Below the pieces are notes generated by a model. That model saw only the letters and a program-made list of their open reading frames with translations. It was not told where the DNA came from and did no database searches. From positions 1 through 41,772 of the forward strand of contig NZ_JAGOLP010000030.1 in assembly GCF_017994015.1 (NCBI RefSeq): a stretch of 41,772 nt of DNA. The letters run 5' to 3'. Below, in pieces: positions 16,409 through 25,279 of this stretch. The position numbers and the translations under genes were made by a program. This stretch comes from Ferrovibrio sp. (GTDB taxonomy: Bacteria > Pseudomonadota > Alphaproteobacteria > Ferrovibrionales > Ferrovibrionaceae). Numbering within the stretch: position 1 is the stretch's first letter; each line of letters begins with the position of its first letter.

Positions 16409-17266
16409 TCAGTCGCGCAGCAATTCGTTGATCGAGGTCTTGGAGCGGGTCTGCGCATCCACCCGCTTGACGATCACGGCGCAAGACAGCGACGGACCGG
16501 GCTCGCCATTGGCCAGCGGCTTGCCCGGCAGGCTGCCCGGCACCACCACCGAATAGGCCGGCACGCGGCCATAGATCACCTCGCCGCTGCTGCGGTCGAC
16601 AATCTTCGTGGTGGCCGAGATGAATACGCCCATGGACAGCACGGCGCCTTCTTCCACGATCACGCCTTCCACCACTTCCGAACGCGCGCCGATGAAGCAG
16701 TTATCCTCGATGATCACCGGGTTGGCTTGCAGCGGTTCCAGCACGCCGCCGATGCCGACGCCGCCGGAAAGATGCACATTCTTGCCAATCTGGGCGCAGG
16801 AACCTACCGTGGCCCAGGTATCCACCATGGTGCCGCTATCAACATAGCCGCCTACATTTACAAAGCTGGGCATCAGCACCACATTCGGCGCAATGAAGGC
16901 CGAGCGGCGCACCACGGCGCCTGGCACGGCGCGGAAGCCGGCGGCGCGGAAACGCTGTTCGTTCCAGCCGACGAATTTGGACGGCACCTTGTCAAACCAG
17001 TTGGCACCGCCCGGCGCGTCGGAAATCAGCATATTGTCGGTCAGGCGGAAAGACAGCAGCACAGCCTTCTTGGCCCATTGCTGCGCCTGCCATTGGCCGT
17101 CCAGCTTCTGTGCTGCGCGCACGATGCCGGCATCCATGGCTTCCAGGGTTGCTTCCACGGCTTCGCGCACTTCACCCTTGGTATTGATGCCGATATCGGC
17201 GCGCGCCTCCCAGGCGGCGTCGATGATGGGCTGCAATTGGCCGGCAAGGGTGGCGGCGTCGGTCAT
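16409..17266 (-). CDS. dapD: Tetrahydrodipicolinate N-succinyltransferase
   Basis: A 285-residue cytoplasmic enzyme that succinylates tetrahydrodipicolinate in the succinylase route to meso-diaminopimelate and lysine, needed for peptidoglycan. The N-terminal helical part ([20 protein letters not shown]) is followed by a left-handed beta-helix of hexapeptide repeats (about 110-250). This includes [20 protein letters not shown] and [20 protein letters not shown], the latter with the conserved catalytic-site glycines. The length is typical. It is followed downstream by the REC gene and preceded by the HAD gene on the same strand. No dapE is present in the window. Confidence 0.95.
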   Translation of the reverse strand: MTDAATLAGQLQPIIDAAWEARADIGINTKGEVREAVEATLEAMDAGIVRAAQKLDGQWQAQQWAKKAVLLSFRLTDNMLISDAPGGANWFDKVPSKFVGWNEQRFRAAGFRAVPGAVVRRSAFIAPNVVLMPSFVNVGGYVDSGTMVDTWATVGSCAQIGKNVHLSGGVGIGGVLEPLQANPVIIEDNCFIGARSEVVEGVIVEEGAVLSMGVFISATTKIVDRSSGEVIYGRVPAYSVVVPGSLPGKPLANGEPGPSLSCAVIVKRVDAQTRSKTSINELLRD

Positions 17267-17328
17267 GGCATCATTCCTTTAAAAAGCGCAATAAAAGCCG
17301 CGAGACAATAACCGCCAAGGCTGGCCCG

Positions 17329-18048
17329 TCAACCTTTTGCCGCCGGCTCGGCATTCCGGCCGATATTGCTCAGGGCGCTGAGGAAACCAGTCAGGTCGGG
17401 GGCAACATGGTGGATATGGTCGGTTTCCCCGGCAACCGGCTGCGCCCAGTCGGAATGGGTCGGCACCCAGATTGTCGCCATGCCGAGCCGGGCGGCCGGG
17501 GCCAGGTTGCGCGCCATATCCTCCACCATGGTGGCGCGGCGCGGATCCACGCCATGGGCGGCCAGCAGCTTGTCATAGGGTTCGGGTCGCGGCTTGGGCA
17601 GGTAATTCGAGGCCACGATGTCAAACACCGCCTCGAAGCAATCCGCCAGCCCAATGCGGCCGAGTACACGCTCGGCATGGGCCACGGTGCCATTGGTGAA
17701 GATCAGCTTGCGGCCGGGCAGGGCCTGCAACACCTGGCGCAATTCGGGCAGGGCCGGCAGCACGCTCAGGTCAATGTCATGCACATAATTCAGGAAATCC
17801 GCCGGATCAACGCCGTGGTCCACCATCAGGCCGCGCAAGGTGGTGCCGTGCTGCTGGAAAAAGCCCTTCTGGCGCTGCTTGGCGGCCACGGCGTCAATGC
17901 CGAAGCGGCGCGAGATGAATTCGCCCATGCGCCGGTCGATCTGGGCGAACAGGTTGCATTCCGCCGGATACAGCGTGTTGTCGAGGTCAAACAGCCAGGT
18001 TTCGGTGGCGGCGAGGCGTTCTAAGGTGGGGGCGGGATCAGTTTGCAT
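17329..18048 (-). CDS. Pyrimidine 5'-nucleotidase-like HAD hydrolase
   Basis: A 239-residue HAD-superfamily phosphatase from the ATG at 18048; the longer open frame extending to 18594 is antisense to the next gene. Motif I is FDLDNTLYP (nucleophile D21, acid D23), motif II is FTNGT, motif III lysine lies in NYLPKPRPEPYDK, and motif IV is MVEDMARNLAPAARLG. The pattern matches the Sdt1/YjjG-like pyrimidine 5'-nucleotidase group found beside dapD in many alphaproteobacteria; it would dephosphorylate UMP/CMP or related nucleotides. It is divergent from the GGDEF gene with an 85-bp spacer and precedes dapD by 62 bp. Confidence 0.88.
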   Translation of the reverse strand: MQTDPAPTLERLAATETWLFDLDNTLYPAECNLFAQIDRRMGEFISRRFGIDAVAAKQRQKGFFQQHGTTLRGLMVDHGVDPADFLNYVHDIDLSVLPALPELRQVLQALPGRKLIFTNGTVAHAERVLGRIGLADCFEAVFDIVASNYLPKPRPEPYDKLLAAHGVDPRRATMVEDMARNLAPAARLGMATIWVPTHSDWAQPVAGETDHIHHVAPDLTGFLSALSNIGRNAEPAAKG

Positions 18049-18133
18049 GGCGGGCAAAATAAGCCAAACCAAGCCCGATGACGAGGCCGGGGCAACACGG
18101 TTATAAACAGAGCGGGAGATCATCATCGCCGCC

Positions 18134-19399
18134 ATGGAACCTGCCAGCAATCCGAGCCTCGACCTGATCGCCGCAGCGGCCCTGGAGCCGGCGGCGCTGA
18201 TTCCGGTTTTTCCGGGGCCCGCGGCCTTGTTTGATGGAAATGGCGCCGTCTTGTTCGCCAACCGCGCCGCCGGGCCGTTGCTGGATGCTTTGGCGGCCGA
18301 CAGGCTGGTGGCGCTGGCCGCCGCATTGGATGCCTCGCTGGCCGATGGCCTGCCGCGCCAGGAAAAAGCCGATCTGCCCGGCCTGCGCGGCGGCACGGCG
18401 CTGCATCTGACTTTGCTGCCGCATGGCGGCCAGCTGCTGCTGCTGGGCCGCGATACCACGCTGGAACGCAATCTGTTGCAGGCGCTGATGCAGTCGCGCC
18501 AGCTTTTCCGTGATCTGGTGGCCTGTTCCACGGATTTTGCTTGGGAAACCAAGCCGGATGGCCGTTTCGGCTTTGTCTCGCCGCGCGGCGCCATGGGTTA
18601 CACGGCGCGCGAACTGGAAGGCCATGTGCCAACCGATTTTGCCGCGCCCGACAGCCCGGAAACGCCGCGTCCCACGTTGTGGCCGTTCACGGCCACGGCA
18701 CCGCAGGAGGCGGTGGAGGTGTTTCTGCGCCGCAAGGACGGTAGTGTGGGCTGTTTTGAAGTATCCTGCGTGGCAGTACGGGATGGCAAGGGCGAGTGGG
18801 CCGGCACGCGCGGCGTGGCGCGTGATGTGACCGAGGCGCGTGAGCGGGTTGAGGCTTTGCGCCGGGCGCATAAGACCCTCAACACCCTGGCCAATACCGA
18901 TGGCCTGACCGGGCTGCTCAACCGCCGCGCCTTTCTGGATGAACTGGAAAAGCGCCTGTCACGGCATCATCGCAACCGCCTGATCGGCACGCTGATTTAT
19001 TTCGACCTCGACAATTTCAAGAAAGTGAATGACGTGCGCGGCCATCAGGCCGGCGACGAGGTGCTCAAGGCGGTGGCCGAGGCGGTGCGCAAGACCCTGC
19101 GCGTGGTTGATCTGGCCTCGCGTATCGGCGGCGACGAATTCCTGCTCTGGCTGGAAGAAACCGGGCGCGACAGTGCCGCCTCGATGGCTGCCCGGCTGAT
19201 GGAAGCGGCGGCTGAAATCAACAAACAATGGGGTGTTGAGGGCTTTCCGCTCGGCTTCTCGATTGGCGCGGTTTTCTCACGGCTGGAAGCAGTTGAGGGC
19301 GCCGAGGCGCTGGTGGCGCGGGCCGATGCCGCGATGTATGTGGCCAAGAAGGGCGGCAAGGGCCGCACCCATATTGCCGAGGAAGTGGACCCAGTCTGA
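18134..19399 (+). CDS. Diguanylate cyclase with two PAS-like domains
   Basis: A 421-residue protein without membrane helices. A first PAS-like region covers about 20-105 (AALFDGNGAVLFANRAA), a second covers about 120-235 (LFRDLVACSTDFAWETKPDG to GTRGVARDVTEARERVE), and a short helical linker leads to a GGDEF domain (about 252-415). The active site is intact (GGDEF at 332-336), with DLDNFKKVND for metal and nucleotide binding. An inhibitory I-site RxxD (RVVD, 323-326) sits five residues before it, so c-di-GMP feedback is expected. It makes c-di-GMP in response to a cytoplasmic signal. Its stop overlaps the start of the DUF2336 gene (TGATG), implying joint expression. Confidence 0.92.
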   Translation: MEPASNPSLDLIAAAALEPAALIPVFPGPAALFDGNGAVLFANRAAGPLLDALAADRLVALAAALDASLADGLPRQEKADLPGLRGGTALHLTLLPHGGQLLLLGRDTTLERNLLQALMQSRQLFRDLVACSTDFAWETKPDGRFGFVSPRGAMGYTARELEGHVPTDFAAPDSPETPRPTLWPFTATAPQEAVEVFLRRKDGSVGCFEVSCVAVRDGKGEWAGTRGVARDVTEARERVEALRRAHKTLNTLANTDGLTGLLNRRAFLDELEKRLSRHHRNRLIGTLIYFDLDNFKKVNDVRGHQAGDEVLKAVAEAVRKTLRVVDLASRIGGDEFLLWLEETGRDSAASMAARLMEAAAEINKQWGVEGFPLGFSIGAVFSRLEAVEGAEALVARADAAMYVAKKGGKGRTHIAEEVDPV

Positions 19400-20661
19400 T
19401 GGATTACGAAAGCGCCAAGCAGCTTGCCGCCTCTCCCGATCCGGCAGTGCGCCTGGAACTGGCGCAGCGTCAGGATGTGCGGCCGGAAATCCTGTATTTC
19501 CTGGCGGTGGACGAGGCGCCGACGGTGCGGCGTGCCATCGCTGCCAATGTTGCCACGCCGAGCCAGGCCCATCTTGTTCTGGCAAATGATGCCGACGAGG
19601 AAGTGCGCGCCCAGCTTGCCGACAAGGTGGCCCGCCTGCTGCCCAGCATGGCCGATGATGAAGCGGCCGGTGCGGCGCGCGACTATGCGGTGCAGACCGT
19701 GGAATTGCTCGCCCGCGATGAGCTGACCCGCATCCGCGCCATCCTGTCGGAAGCGCTGAAGGCGGCGGTCAATGTGCCGCATCATGTGGTGAAGCAGCTG
19801 GCGCTGGATGTGGAGCTGATTGTCTCCGCCCCGGTGCTGGAATTCTCGCCGCTGCTAACCGATGACGATCTGCGCGAGATTGTTGAAGGCGCGGCGCAAT
19901 CGGGTGCGCTTTCGGCGATTGCCCGCCGTGTCGGCCTTGGCGCCGGGGTGTCGGATGCCATCGTTGCCACCCGCGATGTCTCGGCTGTGGCGGCCCTGCT
20001 GGCTAATGACTCGGCGCAGATTCGGGAAGAGACACTGGACCTGATCCTGGATGCCGCGCCCAGCGTTGAAGCCTGGCACGAACCGCTGGTGCAGCGCCCC
20101 AACCTGCCGGGTGCGGCGGCCAAGCGCATTGCCGGTTTTGTGGCGCAATCGCTGCTGGATCGCCTGAGCCTGCGCACGGATTTGCCGCCCGAGGCGCTGA
20201 GCGAAATCCGGCAGGTGGTGCAGCGCCGCCTGCATGTGGAATTACCCAAGGAAGTGCCGGAAGCTGCCCCGCCGGGGCGTGAAGCCGCGCGGGAAAAGGA
20301 TGCCACATCGGCAATGGCGGAAGCCGAGGTAGCGGTGACCAAGCTGATCAAAGCCAATCGGCTGGATAACGATACCGTTCAGGATGCTATCGAGCGGCTG
20401 GATCGCAATTTTGTCATCCAGGCCCTGGCGCAGGCCGGCCGCACCCCGGTGCCGGTGGTGCTGCGGGCGCTGGAAACCCGTAATGGCCGCTTGATCACGG
20501 CGCTGGTCTGGCGCGCCAAATTCAGCATGCGCACCGCCGTGATGGTGCAGCGCGACATTGCCAAAGTGCCGCCCAAGATGATGCTGAACGCCCGAAATGG
20601 CACCGACTATCCGGTCGGCAAGGGCGAACTTGAGGAACAGCTCAAGATTCTCGGGCTCTGA
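19399..20661 (+). CDS. DUF2336 HEAT-repeat-like protein
   Basis: A 420-residue soluble helical protein of the DUF2336 family, which is mainly alphaproteobacterial. The N-terminal third is made of HEAT-like repeats (SPDPAVRLELAQRQDVRPEI, EAPTVRRAIAANVATPSQAH, DADEEVRAQLADKVARLLP). The middle holds the DUF2336 core (PHHVVKQLALDVELIVSAPV), and a charged linker at about 285-310 leads to a C-terminal helical part (ALETRNGRLITALVWRAKFS). The function of the family is unknown; its repeats suggest protein binding. The overlap with the diguanylate cyclase gene suggests it works with c-di-GMP signalling. It converges with the Y-family polymerase with a 12-bp gap. Confidence 0.88.
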   Translation: MDYESAKQLAASPDPAVRLELAQRQDVRPEILYFLAVDEAPTVRRAIAANVATPSQAHLVLANDADEEVRAQLADKVARLLPSMADDEAAGAARDYAVQTVELLARDELTRIRAILSEALKAAVNVPHHVVKQLALDVELIVSAPVLEFSPLLTDDDLREIVEGAAQSGALSAIARRVGLGAGVSDAIVATRDVSAVAALLANDSAQIREETLDLILDAAPSVEAWHEPLVQRPNLPGAAAKRIAGFVAQSLLDRLSLRTDLPPEALSEIRQVVQRRLHVELPKEVPEAAPPGREAAREKDATSAMAEAEVAVTKLIKANRLDNDTVQDAIERLDRNFVIQALAQAGRTPVPVVLRALETRNGRLITALVWRAKFSMRTAVMVQRDIAKVPPKMMLNARNGTDYPVGKGELEEQLKILGL

Positions 20662-20673
20662 GCTGGCGGCAAT

Positions 20674-21993
20674 TCACTCGTTGAATTCAGCCTGATCCGG
20701 TATCCGGTTGAAGGCGATCTTGGCGCCCATGAAATCGCCTTTGCCGGTTTTCTGGCGGTCGCTGCCGGTGCCGGGCAGGGGGCCGATATGCACAGTATCG
20801 CGCTTGTATTTGGCATTCAGCTTGTCGATGGCCTTGGCCAGCTTGACGCGCTTTTCGCTTTGCGCCGGGTCCGCCTCGAAGCCGCTGCCGCCGCCAAACA
20901 GGTCGCCGGTGGTTTCGGCTTCCGGCACCAGATCGGTGAGCGCCACGCCCAGTTTGTGCACTCGGCGGCCATGCAGGGCCTTGGTTTCGGCGCACATGCG
21001 GCGCCAGAGCTGGGCCACCGCATCCAGCACCACAAAACTGTCCTGGGTCTCGGTGAGGCGGAAATCCGCCGTCCATTTCTCGCGCGCCATGTCGTCGAAG
21101 CGTACCGAGAGATGCAGCATGCGGGCCGCGCAGCCGATGCGTCGCACCCGGGTGATCGCCTTGGCGGCCAGGCGCCGCGCCACGGCCTCGGCCTGGCCGG
21201 CCGGGCGCAAAGCTGGCGGCAACACATGGCTATGGCTCACGCTATGGCGGCCCTGCGCCGCGTGATGCACGATCTCGCCGCGTAATTCGCGCCAGAACAT
21301 CTCGCCGCCGATGCCGCCCCAGATGCGCCGGGCTTCGCGTGGGCCGAGTTCCCACAAAGCCGGCAGGCTGTCGATGCCGGCGTCGAGCAGCCGGCGTTCC
21401 ATATTGGCGCCGATGCCGGGCAGATCGCGCAGTTTCAGGTTGAGCAATGGCCCGGGCAGGTCGGCGGCTTCCAGCACGGTCAGGCCATCGGGTTTCTTGA
21501 GGTCGCTGGCCACCTTGGCCAGGAAACCGTTCGGCGCAATGCCGATGGAGCAGCGGATGCAGTCGCCGACATTGCGTCTCAGCCCATCCTTGAGACGTTG
21601 CGCCAGGGCCATGGCTTCGCTTTTCAGCTTTTCGCGGCCCATCAATTCGCAGGCCATTTCGTCAATCGAGCCGATCCGCGCCACCGGGATATGGTTGTCG
21701 ATCTCTTTCAGGATGCGGTGATGATAGTCGACATAAACATCATGGCGCGCCGGCACCAGGCGGATTTGCGGGCAGAGCCGCTTGGCCTCCCAGATCGGTG
21801 TGCCGGTGCGGATGCCGAAAGCCTTGGCCTCATAGCTGGCGGCGATGGCCGAGGTGCTGTCGGTCATCACCGGCACTACCGCCACGGGTTTGCCGCGCAG
21901 GCGCGGCTGCTCCTGCTGCTCCACGCTGGCGAAGTAGCTGTTGAGGTCGAGATACAGCCAGGAAAGGCTGGATGAGGCCCAGGCCGGTTTCAT
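20674..21993 (-). CDS. Y-family DNA polymerase (DinB-like)
   Basis: A 439-residue translesion polymerase. The first metal-binding segment is LYLDLNSYFASVEQQEQP, with the catalytic Asp and a retained steric-gate Phe. The second is SIDEMACEL, with the catalytic DE pair but not the 'AYLD' that usually follows in DinB. The helix-hairpin-helix is DLPGIGANMERRLLDAGIDS. The little-finger domain follows from about 235, and GDLFGG near residue 365 could be a weak beta-clamp motif. It fits the divergent alphaproteobacterial group sometimes labelled ImpB-like rather than classic DinB. A near-match LexA box lies 43-57 bp upstream, so SOS control is likely. Confidence 0.88.
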   Translation of the reverse strand: MKPAWASSSLSWLYLDLNSYFASVEQQEQPRLRGKPVAVVPVMTDSTSAIAASYEAKAFGIRTGTPIWEAKRLCPQIRLVPARHDVYVDYHHRILKEIDNHIPVARIGSIDEMACELMGREKLKSEAMALAQRLKDGLRRNVGDCIRCSIGIAPNGFLAKVASDLKKPDGLTVLEAADLPGPLLNLKLRDLPGIGANMERRLLDAGIDSLPALWELGPREARRIWGGIGGEMFWRELRGEIVHHAAQGRHSVSHSHVLPPALRPAGQAEAVARRLAAKAITRVRRIGCAARMLHLSVRFDDMAREKWTADFRLTETQDSFVVLDAVAQLWRRMCAETKALHGRRVHKLGVALTDLVPEAETTGDLFGGGSGFEADPAQSEKRVKLAKAIDKLNAKYKRDTVHIGPLPGTGSDRQKTGKGDFMGAKIAFNRIPDQAEFNE

Positions 21994-22035
21994 GGCCGGA
22001 CTCTATTCTGGGCCAGCGGAAGGTCAATATAAATC

Positions 22036-22050
22036 GTACATTAAAAGAAC
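22036..22050 (-). promoter_or_regulatory. Near-match alphaproteobacterial LexA box
   Basis: On the coding strand of the polymerase gene the sequence is GTTC-TTTTAAT-GTAC. The alphaproteobacterial LexA site is the direct repeat GTTC-N7-GTTC, so one half is exact and the other has one mismatch at the correct spacing. It lies in the AT-rich upstream region of the Y-family polymerase, where an SOS operator is expected. Confidence 0.5.
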
Positions 22051-22189
22051 AAAAAGTGGTTAATGCGAAACATTGCCGATTCTCTGAGCAATAGCTTTGC
22101 CGCATAAAAAACACCCAAAATTTGGTTACACTTCGATGCCCAACATGCTTACAATCCTTGTTTGTGTGCAGCGCAACAGGGGGATCGGC

Positions 22190-22222
22190 ATGGCGCAGCG
22201 TGTATTCGGGCGGGGGCTGTGA
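22190..22222 (+). CDS. Possible 10-codon leader ORF before the ABC ATPase
   Basis: ATG at 22190 opens the peptide MAQRVFGRGL and ends at TGA 22220-22222, which shares its A with the ATPase ATG (TGATG). An AGGGGG lies about 6 bases upstream of this ATG. An in-frame ATG at 22136 could extend it to 28 codons. It may be a translated leader that couples to the ATPase, or simply chance. Confidence 0.25.
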   Translation: MAQRVFGRGL

Positions 22223-23016
22223 TGGCGGATCAGGCTTTTGTCACTCTCGACAATGTTTCCCTGGTCTACCAGCAGGCTGAAACGGCCACCCTGGCGGTGG
22301 AGGATTTGACCCTCGGCATCAAGAAGGGCGAATTTGTTGCCGTTGTTGGCCCGTCGGGCTGCGGCAAATCTACCCTGATGAAGCTGGTCACCGGCCTGAT
22401 CCCGGCCACCAAGGGCGCCATCGGCATCGGCGGCAAGCCGGTGAAGGGGCCGACCCAGGGTGTCGGCATGGCGTTCCAGAATTCCACTTTGCTGCCCTGG
22501 CGTTCCACCATCGACAACGTGATGCTGCCGCTGGAGATCGTGGCGCCGCACAAGCACCAATTGCGCCGCGAACGCGACCGATACGAGGCGCGGGCGATGA
22601 ATCTGCTGCGCACTGTGGGCCTGCATGAATTCGCCGACAAATTCCCCTGGCAGCTTTCCGGCGGCATGCAGCAGCGCGCCAATGTGTGCCGCGCCATCAT
22701 CCACGATCCCAGCCTGCTGATGCTCGACGAGCCATTCGGCGCGCTTGATGCCTTCACCCGCGAGGAACTCTGGGGCGTCATGCAGAAATTGTGGATGGAG
22801 CGGCAATTCACCGCCATCCTGATCACCCACGATCTGCGCGAGGCGGTGTTTCTGGCCGACCGCGTGTTTGTGATGAGCAAGCGGCCCGGCCGTATTGTCT
22901 ATGAGCGCGAGGTGGACATCCCCCGGCCGCGCACGCTGGACACGACATTCGAGCCGTATTTTGGCCAGATCGTGCATGAACTGCGCGAGCGTATCGTGGA
23001 GGTCAAACACTCATGA
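22222..23016 (+). CDS. NitT/TauT-type ABC transporter ATPase
   Basis: A 264-residue ATPase of the nitrate/taurine/sulfonate/pyrimidine-precursor uptake family. Walker A is GPSGCGKST, the family-typical Q-loop segment is MAFQNSTLLPWRSTIDNV, the signature is LSGGMQQRANVCRAI, Walker B is LLMLDEPFGALDAFTRE, and the switch His is in LITHDLREAV. The start at 22222 (MADQAFVTLDN) has a G-rich ribosome site and overlaps a small leader ORF. It overlaps the permease gene by 4 bp and leads into xdhABC, so the whole block 22222-28391 is probably one transcript. Substrate unknown; a purine or related heterocycle is suggested by context. Confidence 0.92.
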   Translation: MADQAFVTLDNVSLVYQQAETATLAVEDLTLGIKKGEFVAVVGPSGCGKSTLMKLVTGLIPATKGAIGIGGKPVKGPTQGVGMAFQNSTLLPWRSTIDNVMLPLEIVAPHKHQLRRERDRYEARAMNLLRTVGLHEFADKFPWQLSGGMQQRANVCRAIIHDPSLLMLDEPFGALDAFTREELWGVMQKLWMERQFTAILITHDLREAVFLADRVFVMSKRPGRIVYEREVDIPRPRTLDTTFEPYFGQIVHELRERIVEVKHS

Positions 23017-23786
23017 ACCGCGAGAAGATCATCCTGCGCCTGATGCCCTGGGCGGTCACCATCGGCTTGTTTGTATTCTGGGAACTGGCCTGCCGGATTA
23101 CCGGCGTGGCCGAATTTGTGCTGCCGGCGCCCACCGCGGTCTGGGCCGCAACGGTGAAATTCGCCCCGCAAATCCTGCATCATTCGTTGCAGACGCTTTA
23201 CACCACTACTGCGGGCTTCATCCTAGCCGTGGTTGGCGGCATGCTGCTGGGTGTGTTCATCGGCGCATCCAAACTGGTTTATACCGGGCTTTATCCGGTG
23301 CTGGTGGGTTTCAACTCGATCCCCAAAGTGGCCATCGTGCCGGTGCTGGTGATCTGGTTCGGCATCGGCACTATTCCGGCCATTATCACCGCCTTCGTGA
23401 TCTCGTTCTTTCCGATTGTGGTGAATGTTGCCACCGGGCTTGCCACCATTGAACCGGAATTACGTGACGTGCTGCGCTGCCTGGGCGCCACGCGCACCGA
23501 AATCCTGTTCAAGATCGGCATTCCGCGCGCCATGCCCTATCTGTTTGCCTCGCTCAAGATCGCCATCACGCTGGCTTTTGTCGGCTCTGTGATCGCCGAA
23601 ACGGTGGCGTCGAACGAGGGCATTGGCTACCTGATGCTGTCGGCTTCCTCCAGCTATAACGTGCCGTTGGTCTTTTCCGGCCTGGTGGTCGTGGGTATCA
23701 TGGGTGTGCTGATGTACGCGGTGGCTGCTGCCTTTGAGCGCCGGATGACCGGCTGGGCCTTCCGCGGCAGCGACTTGATGACCTGA
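23013..23786 (+). CDS. NitT/TauT-type ABC transporter permease
   Basis: A 257-residue inner-membrane permease with about six helices, of the SsuC/TauC/ThiX-like group. The family features are present: FWELACRITGVAEFVLPAPT near the N-terminus, FNSIPKVAIVPVLVIWFGIG, and the ATPase-contacting loop LRCLGATRTEILFKIGIPRA. It starts with an ATGA overlap on the ATPase gene and ends 29 bp before xdhA. No periplasmic binding protein gene lies in this cluster or elsewhere in the window for this family, which is unusual because the three genes normally travel together. Confidence 0.92.
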   Translation: MNREKIILRLMPWAVTIGLFVFWELACRITGVAEFVLPAPTAVWAATVKFAPQILHHSLQTLYTTTAGFILAVVGGMLLGVFIGASKLVYTGLYPVLVGFNSIPKVAIVPVLVIWFGIGTIPAIITAFVISFFPIVVNVATGLATIEPELRDVLRCLGATRTEILFKIGIPRAMPYLFASLKIAITLAFVGSVIAETVASNEGIGYLMLSASSSYNVPLVFSGLVVVGIMGVLMYAVAAAFERRMTGWAFRGSDLMT

Positions 23787-23815
23787 TCCGGCACACGGCC
23801 GGGGGAGGCAAGCGG

Positions 23816-25279
23816 ATGCCGGAAGCGCTGCGGTTCCTGTTGGGTGGCGAGGTGGTGACGGCGGGCAGTGATGTGCCCCCCACCATGACGGTGCTGGATT
23901 ACCTGCGCCTGAATCAGCGCCGCACCGGCAGCAAGGAAGGCTGCGCCGAGGGCGATTGCGGTGCCTGCACTGTGGTGCTGGCTGAACTGGATGGCCCTGA
24001 GGGCCAGGAAAGCCTACGCTACCGCGCGGTGAATAGCTGCATTCAGCTTGTTGGCCAGCTGGATGGCAAGGCGCTGATCACGGTGGAAGACCTGGCCGCG
24101 CCCGATGGCCGGCTGCATCCGGTGCAGCAGGCCTTGGCGGATCATCATGGCGCGCAATGCGGCTTTTGCACGCCCGGCTTTGTGATGAGCTTGTTTGCGC
24201 ATTACAAAACCGGGGCGCCGACCGATCCAGAAAGCCTGTGCGACACCCTGGCCGGCAATCTGTGCCGCTGCACCGGTTATCGCCCGATCCTGGAAGCCGG
24301 CCAGCAGATGGGCCGTGGGCCGGATCAGTTTTCCTCCACCGAAGCCGAAACCATCGCCAGGCTGAAAAAGCTGCGGCGCCGGCAGGCTTTACGCCATGAA
24401 ACCGCTGAAGGCCGTTTTCTGGCGCCGACCAGCCTGGATGAATTGCTCACCATTTTGCGCGGCGCCAACTGGGAGGATACTTGGCTGCTTGGCGGCGGCA
24501 CCGATGTGGGCCTGTGGATCACCAAGCAGCAGCGTCGCATCGGCACCATCATTCATCTGGGCCAGATCGCCGCCTTGCGCCGGATCGAAATCCTGCCGGA
24601 TGAAATCAGCATCGGCGCCGGTGTCACCTATAGCGATGCCGCTGATGCCATTGCGGCGTTGCATCCGGATTTCGCCGCCATGCTGCGCCGGCTCGGCTCG
24701 GTTCAGGTGCGCAATGCCGGCACTATCGGCGGCAATATTGCCAATGCCTCACCTATCGGCGACAGCATGCCACCGCTGATCGCGCTCGGCGCCCGGCTGC
24801 AATTGCTCAGCCCGGAAGGCGAGCGGTTCCTGCCGCTGGAAGATTTTTTCCTTGGTTATCGTAAAACCTATCTGCGGCCACGCGGCATTGTTGCCAAGGT
24901 GATCGTGCCGCGCCCGGGGCCGGATACGCGCTTTGCCGTTTACAAGATTGCCAAGCGTTTCGATCAGGATATTTCGGCTGTGCTCGGGGCTTTCCAGGTG
25001 CAGCTGGATAATGACCGCATCGCGGCGGCGCGTATCGCCTTTGGCGGCATGGCTGCCATTCCGCAGCGCGCCCATGCCGCCGAAGCCGCTTTATTGGGCC
25101 AGAAACTGGATATGGCATCTGTTGAACCCGCCGTGCTGGCGCTGGCCGAGGATTTTGCGCCGCTGAGCGACATGCGCGCTTCGGCTGCCTATCGCCTGCT
25201 GGTGGCGCAGAATCTGCTGCGCAAATTCGCCATCGAGGCCAGTAGCGGCCAGGCGCTGCGGCTTGAGGCAGTGTCATGA
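23816..25279 (+). CDS. xdhA: Xanthine dehydrogenase small subunit (2Fe-2S and FAD)
   Basis: A 487-residue subunit of a molybdenum hydroxylase. Residues about 1-165 carry the two [2Fe-2S] domains: the plant-type cluster CAEGDCGACT and a later Cys, and the helical-domain cluster CGFCTPGFVMS with CRCTGYRP. Residues about 195-480 form the FAD domain (WLLGGGTDVGLW, RNAGTIGGNIANASPIGDSM). With XdhB it oxidises hypoxanthine and xanthine to urate, passing electrons to NAD. The start has a strong GGGGGAGG ribosome site 11 bases upstream. It overlaps xdhB by 4 bp. The substrate could be another N-heterocycle, but the split XdhA/XdhB/XdhC set is typical for xanthine dehydrogenase. Confidence 0.93.
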   Translation: MPEALRFLLGGEVVTAGSDVPPTMTVLDYLRLNQRRTGSKEGCAEGDCGACTVVLAELDGPEGQESLRYRAVNSCIQLVGQLDGKALITVEDLAAPDGRLHPVQQALADHHGAQCGFCTPGFVMSLFAHYKTGAPTDPESLCDTLAGNLCRCTGYRPILEAGQQMGRGPDQFSSTEAETIARLKKLRRRQALRHETAEGRFLAPTSLDELLTILRGANWEDTWLLGGGTDVGLWITKQQRRIGTIIHLGQIAALRRIEILPDEISIGAGVTYSDAADAIAALHPDFAAMLRRLGSVQVRNAGTIGGNIANASPIGDSMPPLIALGARLQLLSPEGERFLPLEDFFLGYRKTYLRPRGIVAKVIVPRPGPDTRFAVYKIAKRFDQDISAVLGAFQVQLDNDRIAAARIAFGGMAAIPQRAHAAEAALLGQKLDMASVEPAVLALAEDFAPLSDMRASAAYRLLVAQNLLRKFAIEASSGQALRLEAVS

